NCBI RefSeq assembly: GCF_007558725.1 | Contig: NZ_VLPL01000002.1 | Coordinates: 558,001-622,000, forward strand | Source: Fluviicola chungangensis | GTDB taxonomy: Bacteria > Bacteroidota > Bacteroidia > Flavobacteriales_D > Crocinitomicaceae | Reading direction: 5' to 3' | DNA: 64,000 bases | Part shown: in pieces, positions 15,170 to 23,438 of the stretch | Layout: every line of letters starts with the position of its first letter | How positions within the stretch are numbered: the stretch's first letter is position 1 | The notes under the pieces: model-generated | What the model saw: the letters and a program-made list of their open reading frames with translations, nothing else | The model's database searches: none | What the model was told of the DNA's origin: nothing | Translations under genes and position numbers: made by a program

Positions 15170-15509
15170 CAATTCACTGAACATTTCTTTTGAGGACCTG
15201 TTTAGATTACTGATGGGTCTCATTGCGGACGATTTAAAGGTGCAGCGGCATTTGTATCACCTGAGCCTGAGCGGGTTGGACACGACTCCCTTGCAATTGG
15301 ACCTGCACCGCAGCATTTTTATCCTGGCCGGATTTAAGGAAGCCACTATTTCCGAAGAACTGGAGGAATGGTATTTTGAACAAACGCTGCGCGTGAATGA
15401 CGCAGAGCTGGTACCGGACGAACAAGCACTAACTCATTTGTCTGCAGAGATCCTGGAAGGATTGCTGAAGCGGCGGAATGAGGTATACGGCAGGAAAATG
15501 GCCAATTAA
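15159..15509 (+). CDS. Hypothetical protein, last gene of the RiPP operon
   Basis: A 116-residue acidic cytoplasmic protein without signal peptide or membrane helix. It begins inside the end of the TolC-type gene and is followed by an intrinsic terminator at 15584-15610. The sequence is mostly helical (ISFEDLFRLLMGLIADDLKVQ, then EELEEWYFEQTLRV and LSAEILEGLLKRRNEVYG). I recognise no family. Being co-transcribed with the exporter, it may be an immunity or accessory factor, but no motif supports a particular activity. Confidence 0.65.
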   Translation: MNTDNSLNISFEDLFRLLMGLIADDLKVQRHLYHLSLSGLDTTPLQLDLHRSIFILAGFKEATISEELEEWYFEQTLRVNDAELVPDEQALTHLSAEILEGLLKRRNEVYGRKMAN

Positions 15510-15510
15510 A

Positions 15511-15766
15511 GTGCGCGATACAGCGGGAATTAATCACAATTCACACCCATTCTTATTTTTTACCACAGATACGCAGATAATGGGAGGCGCTTACCAGTCG
15601 CCTCTTTTTTGGAAATCTTTTTAAATTCTTTCTATACTTGAAAAAGCGAGTGCGGTAGCCGAGCAAAAAAATCTGTGCATCTGCGGTAAAATAGAAAATA
15701 TTGTGCTTCAATAATGGCTTGGGTGGGAATAATACATATACCCTGATACAGCGCGCCTACGGGTGA
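15511..15766. repeat. Dispersed extragenic repeat, copy A
   Basis: This stretch is a mosaic of modules that recur at 60312-60860 and, in part, at 26390-26478. The block GAATTAATCACAATTCACAC (about 15524) matches a block at about 60353. The block AAAGCGAGTGCGGTAGCCGA (about 15647) recurs inverted at about 60407-60430 and 60600. The flanks CCACAGATACGCAGATA and CTGTGCATCTGCGGTAAAAT recur with small changes. It has no coding potential. It may be a MITE-like or REP-like family. Confidence 0.7.
15584..15610 (+). terminator. Intrinsic terminator after the RiPP operon
   Basis: A stem GAGGCG/CGCCTC (15584-15589 with 15599-15604), loop of nine bases, is followed directly by six T residues. It lies 75 bases after the last gene of the operon and inside repeat copy A, so the repeat appears to supply the terminator. 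Confidence 0.65.
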
Positions 15767-15950
15767 ATAATGAATAAAAACATACCGCTCATTATTTGAG
15801 CGGTTTAAAAATATTTATCTAACTTAGAAATGTTAAACCAAACTAGAATTACTGCAACTCAGACAATCCAACTATTCACCTTCTTTTGTATCTACTCAAA
15901 GAAGCCTTGCCATTGGCTTGGTTAGTGGGAATTCATTCATTTTATCACTG

Positions 15951-15982
15951 TTCTTATCAATTGATAAAACCTGTTTTTTATA
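15951..15982 (+). repeat. 32-bp direct repeat with TATCAATTGATA palindrome, copy 1
   Basis: This 32-base stretch is identical to 17609-17640. It covers the 5' end of both T9SS type B paralogues, including the inferred TTG start and the first codons (MIKPVF). A 12-base perfect palindrome TATCAATTGATA (15955-15966) straddles the start codon. The identity exceeds that of the rest of the two genes, which suggests gene conversion or a constrained regulatory site. Confidence 0.65.
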
Positions 15983-16953
15983 TCACTATTTTCCTTCTCT
16001 TGCTTGTGAAACCATTACAAGCGCAGCTAAACTTGGTTCCAAACGGGAGCTTTGAGGAATACACCGTTTGCCCAACGAGTAATGAACTTAACAATGGTCA
16101 ATTCGAACGCGTAGAAAATTGGTGGAGACCAACTGAATCCACTCCAGACTATTATAATCGCTGTAATAATGGAATCGTAGATATACCTTCAAACTTTTGG
16201 GGATATCAAGAAGCTTTCCAGGGGGACGGGTACGTTGGTTTCGGAGCAATATCCTGGAACATTACCGGTGAAAATTTAGGTAATGAATATTTCAGAACTC
16301 AATTAGTTGAACCATTAAAACCTTGTGTAAGATATAGATTTTCTATGTATGTATCGTTAGCAGAAGCCAGTAGTTATGGTGTCGGAGATATCGGAGCTTT
16401 TTTTTCCACTGATGATAATTACTTATCTACTATGCTTTCAATAATTGAAGAGCCTCAAATAATATATGACGGGGTTCCAATCATTGATACATCCAATTGG
16501 ACTAAAATCGAAGGAACCTTTATTGCAAATGGATTTGAGAGGTATCTTACAATTGGTTATTTTAGAGATAATGTCACATTGGATACTTTGTTTTTACAAG
16601 ATTTTGGACCGTCGATTCAAGTTAAAGAGGCACTATATTATGTGGATAGCATCTCGCTTGTAGAATTAAATTATGTATCTACGGAATTATGCGATGCCAA
16701 GAATATTGTTTTTCCAAATATTATTACACCAAATGATGATCATATTAATGATGAATTGGATATTTCTAATTACCTAGGGATTATCAATGAAATTATAATA
16801 TCTAATAGATGGGGAGATATTGTTACAATTCTCAATGGTGAAAATCCAATATGGAACGGAGAGGGATTATCGGATGGGTTATATTTTTACCGTTTCACAT
16901 TAGAATTAGATAACAAAATTCAAAAGACAGGTTTTATTCAGTTAATGAGATGA
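15961..16953 (+). CDS. T9SS type B sorting-domain surface protein (paralogue 1)
   Basis: A protein of 330 residues if started at the TTG at 15961, which aligns with the TTG start of the paralogue at 17619; the frame is open further upstream from an ATG at 15886. The signal peptide is IKPVFYITIFLLLLVKPLQAQ. The mature N-terminus LVPNGSFEEY resembles carbohydrate-binding jelly-roll domains, with conserved Cys and Trp residues (NRCNNG, NFWGYQE) shared with the paralogue. The last 80 residues form a gliding-motility-associated C-terminal (CHU_C, type B) sorting domain: FPNIITPNDDHIND, SNRWGD, WNGEGLSDGLYFYRF. It should cross the outer membrane by T9SS. The DNA is more AT-rich than the neighbouring operon. 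Confidence 0.82.
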   Translation: MIKPVFYITIFLLLLVKPLQAQLNLVPNGSFEEYTVCPTSNELNNGQFERVENWWRPTESTPDYYNRCNNGIVDIPSNFWGYQEAFQGDGYVGFGAISWNITGENLGNEYFRTQLVEPLKPCVRYRFSMYVSLAEASSYGVGDIGAFFSTDDNYLSTMLSIIEEPQIIYDGVPIIDTSNWTKIEGTFIANGFERYLTIGYFRDNVTLDTLFLQDFGPSIQVKEALYYVDSISLVELNYVSTELCDAKNIVFPNIITPNDDHINDELDISNYLGIINEIIISNRWGDIVTILNGENPIWNGEGLSDGLYFYRFTLELDNKIQKTGFIQLMR

Positions 16954-16983
16954 TGAAAGAAGCGGATATTTTGGAATACCTGA

Positions 16984-17238
16984 TTATAAAAGAATAGAAT
17001 CGTCTTCCAGATATTTTTTAAGAAAATCAATATCTAGTTTTAAAACAAAGCAGATTTTTAGCAATGTTACAATTGGAAGAGTAGATTCATAATTTTCAAT
17101 GCGTCGGATTTGTTTTTCATCCAAACCGGTTTCTGATGCTAATAAAGATCGTGATATAGCTAATTCTTCCCTGCGAAGCCGAATCTTTTCACTGATCTGT
17201 TTGATTACGATTCTCTCTTTTTCATTACTCACATTCAA
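16984..17238 (-). CDS. XRE-family HTH transcriptional regulator
   Basis: An 84-residue protein made almost only of a Cro/C1-type HTH: ISEKIRLRREELAISRSLLA, then TGLDEKQIRRIENYES and a C-terminal helix ending in KKYLEDDSILL. It lies antisense between the two T9SS type B paralogues and converges with the first. A 17-base inverted repeat 27 bases upstream (17265-17281) is a likely autoregulatory operator. It may control the flanking surface genes, an inference from position. It differs in sequence from the XRE gene at 5583-5846. Confidence 0.8.
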   Translation of the reverse strand: MNVSNEKERIVIKQISEKIRLRREELAISRSLLASETGLDEKQIRRIENYESTLPIVTLLKICFVLKLDIDFLKKYLEDDSILL

Positions 17239-17264
17239 AGGTGCTGTATGAAAAAAACAATAGC

Positions 17265-17281
17265 TCGGACAAAGTGTCCGA
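17265..17281. promoter_or_regulatory. Inverted repeat TCGGACA-AAG-TGTCCGA, candidate XRE operator
   Basis: Perfect 7-base arms with a 3-base spacer lie between the XRE gene start and, on the plus strand, a TATATTTG box (17289-17296) facing the second T9SS paralogue. A dimeric HTH protein bound here could control both directions. Confidence 0.5.
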
Positions 17282-17608
17282 ATTAATTATATATTTGAGT
17301 ATTAATGATGAGCGTAAATAGCTTACGTTCCCGAAAACTAATTTTGCAACGATTCACAACTGAAAACATTAAACCTTTATTTAAAACTATTCACCGGCGG
17401 AGCCATCTAACTTTAAGTTGGCCTGTCTGCGGGATGCAGGCACTTTGAAAATTCATTACCCGAATGGGCAAAGTAATCACTATTTATTAACCCTATAAAC
17501 TGAAAGTCAATGAGAAAATAATCCAACCTTTGATATATTAAGTCGTCTACCGGGTGTGGACGATTGAATCTTGAAATGATAGAGATTCTTTACTAATTTT
17601 ATAATCAA
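17282..17608. other. Long leader/intergenic region before T9SS paralogue 2
   Basis: About 330 bases with no gene. Small stem-loops are visible: CGTAA/TTACG near 17315-17330, GCCTG/CAGGC near 17421-17440, CCC/GGG near 17458 and TCGTC/GACGA near 17544-17566. If TATATTTG at 17289-17296 is the promoter, the mRNA would have a structured leader of about 300 bases. I recognise no known RNA class. Confidence 0.4.
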
Positions 17609-17640
17609 TTCTTATCAATTGATAAAACCTGTTTTTTATA
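17609..17640 (+). repeat. 32-bp direct repeat with TATCAATTGATA palindrome, copy 2
   Basis: Identical to 15951-15982. The palindrome is at 17613-17624, and the TTG start of the downstream gene is at 17619. Confidence 0.65.
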
Positions 17641-18587
17641 GTATTCTTTTTTTAACCCTATTCGCATTCCCTTTTGGTTTTGCACAGACCAACTTGGTCT
17701 ATAATGGAGGGTTTGAGGAATATTATTCCTGTCCTGTTTCAAATGATTTAAATAATGGGCAGTTGGAACTCTGTAAAGGCTGGTGGAAGCCAACCATGGG
17801 AACAAGCGATTACTTTAATCGTTGTAATAATACCGGAGTAGGTGTACCGAACAATTTTTGGGGGTATCAGGAAACGTTTGAAGGAAATAGTTATGTAGGG
17901 TTGTTCCCAATAGATTGGTATATTAATTCTGGTGAATATTTTGGTTCCGAATATATACAAACACAACTTTTGGATCTCTTAACCCCATGCGTTGAATATC
18001 ATTTTGAAATGCAGGTGAATTTTGCCAATTATTCCCGTTATGGATTTTCGAGATTGGGAGCTTTATTTACTCAGAACCCTATTCATTCGACCACCTGGGA
18101 TGCAATCACTTTAAACCCTCAAATTCTGAATAATCAAGGAATCTTGGTAGATACGCTTAATTGGGTGAAAGTTGAAGGTAATTTTATTGCCTCCGGAAAT
18201 GAACAATACCTATGTATTGGTTATTTTTTTGACAATGTACAGAATGATACAGTTAATTTTCAGCCTCCTGTTGGATTTCCCGAGGAGGGGGGGGGGTATT
18301 ATTATATTGATAATGTCTCGTTAACTGAAATCGGGGTTGTTCCGAACTGTGATTATTCGCTTCCGAATATCATAACACCAAATAATGATGGGATAAATGA
18401 CATTTGGGAATACAACTCTCCATCAGAAGGAGAACTAACCATTGTCAACAGATGGGGGAATACCGTATACCACGAAAAAGGAATTTCCTTTAGCTGGAAC
18501 GGAGGAGAATGTACCGACGGGGTTTATTATTACAGGTACAACTCTGAACTATTTTCGAAAACGGGTTTTATTCAGTTGATAAGGTAA
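17619..18587 (+). CDS. T9SS type B sorting-domain surface protein (paralogue 2, G10 tract)
   Basis: A 322-residue protein translated from a TTG start; no ATG occurs before the signal peptide (MIKPVFYSILFLTLFAFPFGFAQ). It is a full-length paralogue of the gene at 15961, sharing NGGFEEYYSCP, NRCNN, NFWGYQETFEG and the type B C-terminal domain (LPNIITPNNDGINDIW, VNRWGN, WNGGECTDGVYYYRY). A run of ten G residues at 18287-18296 encodes part of PEEGGGYYY, just before the sorting domain. A slip of one base would remove that domain and so block secretion. The next gene follows after 12 bases and is probably co-transcribed. Confidence 0.82.
   Translation: MIKPVFYSILFLTLFAFPFGFAQTNLVYNGGFEEYYSCPVSNDLNNGQLELCKGWWKPTMGTSDYFNRCNNTGVGVPNNFWGYQETFEGNSYVGLFPIDWYINSGEYFGSEYIQTQLLDLLTPCVEYHFEMQVNFANYSRYGFSRLGALFTQNPIHSTTWDAITLNPQILNNQGILVDTLNWVKVEGNFIASGNEQYLCIGYFFDNVQNDTVNFQPPVGFPEEGGGYYYIDNVSLTEIGVVPNCDYSLPNIITPNNDGINDIWEYNSPSEGELTIVNRWGNTVYHEKGISFSWNGGECTDGVYYYRYNSELFSKTGFIQLIR
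18287..18296 (+). repeat. Homopolymeric G10 tract inside a surface-protein gene
   Basis: Ten consecutive G residues in coding sequence, in frame in this assembly. Such tracts are classical slipped-strand phase-variation sites; a sequencing artefact in tract length is also possible. Confidence 0.9.
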
Positions 18588-18599
18588 CACTTATTAAAT

Positions 18600-21500
18600 A
18601 TGAAACGAATCATACTCTTGGGGTTAACAACCCTGAGTATTTTAACAACACAGGCACAGGTTGTGCCCACAATCAGCACTCCGCCCAATGGCGGGCAAAC
18701 AAACGGGGATTATTGGAGCCGGGCAGGTAACACCACAACCGGGAACAATATTTTCGGTACGATGTGGAATTCACCCATTTACACCGTTACCGGGAATACC
18801 TTCAGTTCCGGTAACAATTACAGAACCAAATTAAACGGAATTTTTTCTGGGCCAAATCAATATAATATCAATGGTTTTGGCTGGAATCAGGGGATCAACA
18901 CCACCGGCTACATGCTTTTGGGCAATAACCTGAATAATTTCTACACTAACATGGGTGCCTTTTCCCTGTTGCATTTGAACACGCAAAGCACCGGGAGCAT
19001 CCAGGAGTTCGGTTTCCGCCCGTGGATGAAAACCGGGATTACTTTAACGGGGAACTCGGATCTGTCCTATATGGGGTTGCGGCAATTGGGGACCGGGGAA
19101 GATGTTACGGAAACCACCATTGCCTGGTCAGATAATGCCGGGTCGATTTCCGGGCCGGATGAACTCACTTTCCGGTATACAGAAGGAAGCGGGAGTACCT
19201 ACAATACCAATTTTGCCAATGCGGATGATATGGACGGCAGACACATCGCCCGTTTCACAGGCGAAGGAGCTATGGGGTTGGGAAATACTTTTGGTATCAA
19301 TATCGGCAGCAGCGTAAATTATGCGCGGCCAATGTCTTTGTTGCACCAGAGTTTCCAGTTCGTTGCAGGAAACGGAGCTGAAGGAAACGGGTTTCACCAG
19401 ATCACTTACCGCAGGGCCAATGGTGCTTCCTCTGATATCGTAGGACAAGGTGAAGCCGCTACGGATGGGCTTCGATTCGGAATTGACAACGATGTATTCA
19501 ATACCGGCGGAGTTAGTTACTTAAACAGTTACCTGCGCTGGCAGGAAGCATCCAGTTTTATTGTCCAGACTGAAGACGATGCAACACCGAATATTCAGTC
19601 AAACGAACGCCTTCGGGTTACTTCTATCGGGGCACTCAGCACCAATTACAACACGATACTTTATGATGGCTTAACAGCTTCTTCCAATGCTACCCGAATT
19701 TCAATCAGCGAATCAGGGGCCGCTCCACTTCTTCGTCCTAAAAGTTTGTTACACTTGGGATACGATTATGGAGGTCTATTTAATATCCAAGGCTACCGCA
19801 AATGGATGGATTTGGGAATGTTGACAAGTAATCAACGCGACCATGTTTGGATCGGATTGAAACCACGTGATTCTATTGTATCAACAGTATCTCAAACCAA
19901 TGATAAATTAGATGCAGTTGTTGCATGGGGAACCGACAGAGAAGCCACCTCCCCAACTCAGGTAGACAACATGCGCTTTATTTTTACAGGCCATGTATTT
20001 GATGTGAATCCGGAAGGAGCACCTTCAACCAGTTATAATGGTTTGGAAATGATGCGAATGTATCCTGCAACGGTATATACCCATCCCATCTATGATGCTT
20101 CCGGTACATTGATCGGAAACGAGAAAAGCTACGGGCGTGTTGGGATCGGAGACTTTACCGCATCTGGTGTTAGCGGGGAGCCTACACAAAAATTAGACGT
20201 GGTAGGAAATGCACGTTTGCGCTATTTACCTGATCCTGCTTTTGCTAGAGACAGCACGGTGGATAAATTTGTCATGGTTGATAGCACTGGAGTTTTAAGA
20301 TGGGGGTATGCCCCAAAGGGTCTGTCTTGCTGGGATTTGAATGGGAATGGTATCCCGGAAAGCAATGAAGATATTAATAATGATGGTCAATGGGATGCAC
20401 TTGACTGCCAGGGTGATGACGGCCCGATGGGATCTTTCGGGGCACATAATGGTACATCCCTTTCAACAATCGACACAACCAAAGTTTCACTTGGACAGGA
20501 TTTGAATCAGGTCGGTTCACCAGGTAGGCTTTTAAGTAACCGTGAAATACCAATGAATAACTTTAATACAATATTCACGAATGCTCCAGGCTACGATGGA
20601 AACGCCAACCGTTTAGGATTGGGGACATCCGCACCCTCCGCTAAGCTGGATATCACAATGACTCCAACAACACCGTATTCTGTTCCAATTGCCTTAAATA
20701 TTTCTATGAATCAGGCTGCATCCAATGGACAGATTATTGGGCAGCGCATGGAACTATTCGGTAATAACACTGTTAATAGTGGTGCAAAGTGGAGTGTTCA
20801 AGCTGGACAAACACAATCAGAAGGTCATTTAGTCATGGTCCATGGGAATAGTACAAGTAATTCAAGTCATCAAGGAATAGTCGGTACTTGTGATGTTGGA
20901 GGACTGCCCATACTCAATGTTGGTGTAGCTGGTGCCGCTAGAGGAGGAAAATCTACTTATGGTGGTAATTTTAATGCAACTGGAGTTGCTGGATCAAATA
21001 TTACTGCAGGAGTTCATATACATGCACAAGGTACTGGTAATAATAAGGTTTATGGCTTACATGCTCAAATTGGTGGCTCCGGAACAGGAACTGCGTATGG
21101 GGTATTCAGTGATGTTCTGTCAACTACAGCTAATTATACCATTGGTGTTTATTCTAATATATATGGTAACACCAATAATCCTATAAATAGAGCAGGATAT
21201 TTTACAGGTCCTGTTGAAGCAACTAGCTTTATTACCACACCTTCTGATCAACAGTTTAAAACGAATGTTAATCCATTGGTTGGAAGTTTGAAATCGATTC
21301 AGGGACTTAAGCCAGTTTCTTATTATATGGATAATGTAAATTATTCGCAGTTTGGTTTTGACTCCAATTTGCAATTTGGATTTATTGCACAGGAAGTTGA
21401 AACTGTATTCCCGAATTTAGTTCATGAAAGTTTACATCCTGCGCAATACGATTCTTTAGGTGTTGAGACTTTCCCGGCAGTACCCTATAAGTCACTTAAC

Positions 21501-22361
21501 TACAATGCAATGATTCCAGTAAATACAATGGCAATCATTGAATTAAACGAGAAGGTTGATCGGGCAACACTTTCAGATCAAACCATGAAAACAAACGTGC
21601 AGGATCTAACAGGTTCATTGGACAAGGTGTTAGATATGCGTGGTGTGTCTTACGATTGGAATCATGCAGTAAATCCTGAAATGAATCTGGACAGTTTAAA
21701 TCACGTTGGCTTCATCGCACAGGAAATTGCACAGATCGATCCAAGATTAACTTACTTGGCGGATGACAGCTTATTGCATGTTGAATATGATAAGGTTGTT
21801 CCTATCCTTGCTGAAGCAATTCAGGAAATGAATGATTCAATCGAAGTAAGAGATTCTATTTTCAATATATTAATAACTGAAAACTCGACTCAGCAAACAA
21901 TTATTAATACATTATCAGCAGAAAATGCGTCTCAGCAATCTACTATTGATGATTTGAATAACCGATTAACTCAATTGGAAAACTGTTTGTCCGGAATCTT
22001 GCCTTACTTGTGTCAATTGAGCCACAGTGCAATCCAGGCAAATACACCTGAAACACAGGAAGAAGTTCGTAAGAACCTAAATGTGACATTGAGTAATCGC
22101 AATGCAATTGTATTGGATCAGAACGTACCGAACCCGTTTGCAGAACAAACCATTATCAACTTCTCTATTCCTGAAACGGTGAAGAAGGCGCAAATTCATT
22201 TCTACGATGGAAATGGTCGCTTTATGAATTCAGTTGATGTTATAGAAAGAGGCCTTGGCAGTGTGACTGTATTCGGATCTGATTTGAGTACCGGTGTTTA
22301 CACTTACACTTTGGTTGCAGATGGTCAAGTTGTCGCAACGAAGAAAATGATGAAACAATAG
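18600..22361 (+). CDS. Large tail-fiber/S74-like T9SS type A surface protein
   Basis: A 1253-residue protein with signal peptide MKRIILLGLTTLSILTTQAQ. The long N-terminal region (about 20-870) is Gly/Asn/Thr-rich beta structure. It includes an Asp-rich, possibly calcium-binding stretch near 580-600 (DLNGNGIPESNEDINNDGQ). Two segments near 880 and 990 look like chaperone-of-endosialidase (peptidase S74) domains: SDQQFKTNV with FGFIAQEVE, and SDQTMKTNV with VGFIAQEIA. A coiled coil follows (about 1085-1130, repeated SQQ/TLSAEN), then a T9SS type A tail (VPNPFAEQT to KKMMKQ, about 1170-1253). This layout suits trimeric fibre proteins whose S74 domain aids folding. The stretch 20860-21230 is clearly more AT-rich than the start of the gene. 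Confidence 0.85.
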   Translation: MKRIILLGLTTLSILTTQAQVVPTISTPPNGGQTNGDYWSRAGNTTTGNNIFGTMWNSPIYTVTGNTFSSGNNYRTKLNGIFSGPNQYNINGFGWNQGINTTGYMLLGNNLNNFYTNMGAFSLLHLNTQSTGSIQEFGFRPWMKTGITLTGNSDLSYMGLRQLGTGEDVTETTIAWSDNAGSISGPDELTFRYTEGSGSTYNTNFANADDMDGRHIARFTGEGAMGLGNTFGINIGSSVNYARPMSLLHQSFQFVAGNGAEGNGFHQITYRRANGASSDIVGQGEAATDGLRFGIDNDVFNTGGVSYLNSYLRWQEASSFIVQTEDDATPNIQSNERLRVTSIGALSTNYNTILYDGLTASSNATRISISESGAAPLLRPKSLLHLGYDYGGLFNIQGYRKWMDLGMLTSNQRDHVWIGLKPRDSIVSTVSQTNDKLDAVVAWGTDREATSPTQVDNMRFIFTGHVFDVNPEGAPSTSYNGLEMMRMYPATVYTHPIYDASGTLIGNEKSYGRVGIGDFTASGVSGEPTQKLDVVGNARLRYLPDPAFARDSTVDKFVMVDSTGVLRWGYAPKGLSCWDLNGNGIPESNEDINNDGQWDALDCQGDDGPMGSFGAHNGTSLSTIDTTKVSLGQDLNQVGSPGRLLSNREIPMNNFNTIFTNAPGYDGNANRLGLGTSAPSAKLDITMTPTTPYSVPIALNISMNQAASNGQIIGQRMELFGNNTVNSGAKWSVQAGQTQSEGHLVMVHGNSTSNSSHQGIVGTCDVGGLPILNVGVAGAARGGKSTYGGNFNATGVAGSNITAGVHIHAQGTGNNKVYGLHAQIGGSGTGTAYGVFSDVLSTTANYTIGVYSNIYGNTNNPINRAGYFTGPVEATSFITTPSDQQFKTNVNPLVGSLKSIQGLKPVSYYMDNVNYSQFGFDSNLQFGFIAQEVETVFPNLVHESLHPAQYDSLGVETFPAVPYKSLNYNAMIPVNTMAIIELNEKVDRATLSDQTMKTNVQDLTGSLDKVLDMRGVSYDWNHAVNPEMNLDSLNHVGFIAQEIAQIDPRLTYLADDSLLHVEYDKVVPILAEAIQEMNDSIEVRDSIFNILITENSTQQTIINTLSAENASQQSTIDDLNNRLTQLENCLSGILPYLCQLSHSAIQANTPETQEEVRKNLNVTLSNRNAIVLDQNVPNPFAEQTIINFSIPETVKKAQIHFYDGNGRFMNSVDVIERGLGSVTVFGSDLSTGVYTYTLVADGQVVATKKMMKQ

Positions 22362-22402
22362 ATTTGATAAAATAGGAGGAAATTCCCTGCATTCATTCTA
22401 TA

Positions 22403-22439
22403 AAACCCATCTTTGTGAATTACACCACAAGGATGGTTT
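22403..22439. terminator. Hairpin between convergent genes
   Basis: Arms AAACCCATCTTTGTG (22403-22417) and CACAAGGATGGTTT (22426-22439) form a 14-bp stem with one bulged C and one G-T pair. It is placed 42 bases after the fibre gene and upstream of the convergent barrel gene's end. The flanking T/A tract is short, so the terminator is plausible rather than certain. Confidence 0.5.
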
Positions 22440-22515
22440 ATCAAACCAGGGCGGTAATAGCTGGGGGCGTCACCACATGAGCGGGCGCCTCTGCTGTTTT
22501 ATAAACAGATTGATT

Positions 22516-23361
22516 TTACCACTGAAATACTTTCTTTGCCTTCGGGTCTTTTTCTTTTTTCGTCCGGGTTTTTTCGGATTCCGGGAAATGGACAGCCATT
22601 CCGAAGCGAATATTGAGGGCATTCAGCCACTCTTTGTGCGGTTCCTGTTTCCCGTAAATATTGGTTAAGCCCAGGGAATAGCAGGGAATGAGGTAAGCCG
22701 AAAAGTATCTTGAAAAACGGTACTGGATCCCTGCGGAGAACAGGAGGTTGATCCCTGCACTGTTCAATCCTTCGATGGTTTTTGCATCCTCCGGGCTCAC
22801 GTCGCTCCCCAGTGAATCGAGGATGGTTGTTTTCGTTTTCATACTTAGCGGAATATAGGGCTGAATGCCGGCACCTGCCAGGAACTGCACACGTTTTCCG
22901 TAGGTGAAGTACATTTGGATCGGGAGTGCAAGCATGTTGTATGCACGGTCGTAGGAATAGGCACTGTCTGAGGTCGTGGATTCGTATTTGTATGATTCCC
23001 CGTAGCGGTCGATTGCCAGTCCGGCCTCAAACGTCCAGAAGCGGTGAATGCGGTTGCGGACACCGACCTGGTAGGTCCAGCGGTTGATCATGTTTTCGTC
23101 GGCTCTTTTTCCTACCGGCCTGCCAAACAAGCCTTCGTTTGTTTCAATTTTGTGAGATCCGATACTGTAACCCGCTCCGATGAACGCAGTGAAATCCATC
23201 AATCCGGCATCCGGATCGTATTTTTGAGAAGGATCTTTGTCTGCTTTACCCGATTCGGTTGCGTTTTTCTTTTTAGCGTCTTCTACCTTCCCGGTAGAGA
23301 TTTGCGCATGATTCGCAAAGGGGCTAAAAATTAATAAGGCCAGGACTGCTAATTGTTTCAT
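22516..23361 (-). CDS. Outer-membrane beta-barrel protein
   Basis: A 281-residue protein from the ATG at 23361, chosen because it gives the signal peptide MKQLAVLALLIFSPFANHAQ; the frame is open 26 codons further upstream. After a charged linker (KKKNATESGKADKDPSQKYD), alternating aromatic and polar strands such as FTAFIGAGYSIGSHKI, YQVGVRNRIHRFWTFEAGLA and LFSAGIQYRFSRYFSAYLIP indicate an eight- to ten-stranded barrel of the PorT/OmpW-like outer-membrane class. The C-terminus (KTRTKKEKDPKAKKVFQW) is very basic and lies outside the barrel, which is unusual. No function can be assigned. It is divergent from the AsmA gene. Confidence 0.72.
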   Translation of the reverse strand: MKQLAVLALLIFSPFANHAQISTGKVEDAKKKNATESGKADKDPSQKYDPDAGLMDFTAFIGAGYSIGSHKIETNEGLFGRPVGKRADENMINRWTYQVGVRNRIHRFWTFEAGLAIDRYGESYKYESTTSDSAYSYDRAYNMLALPIQMYFTYGKRVQFLAGAGIQPYIPLSMKTKTTILDSLGSDVSPEDAKTIEGLNSAGINLLFSAGIQYRFSRYFSAYLIPCYSLGLTNIYGKQEPHKEWLNALNIRFGMAVHFPESEKTRTKKEKDPKAKKVFQW

Positions 23362-23438
23362 GAAAAGCTTATTTTTGGTAGAATTGTAAAGATACAATCT
23401 TTGGTTAAAAAAAATGGTTACACTTAAAATACCTATCA

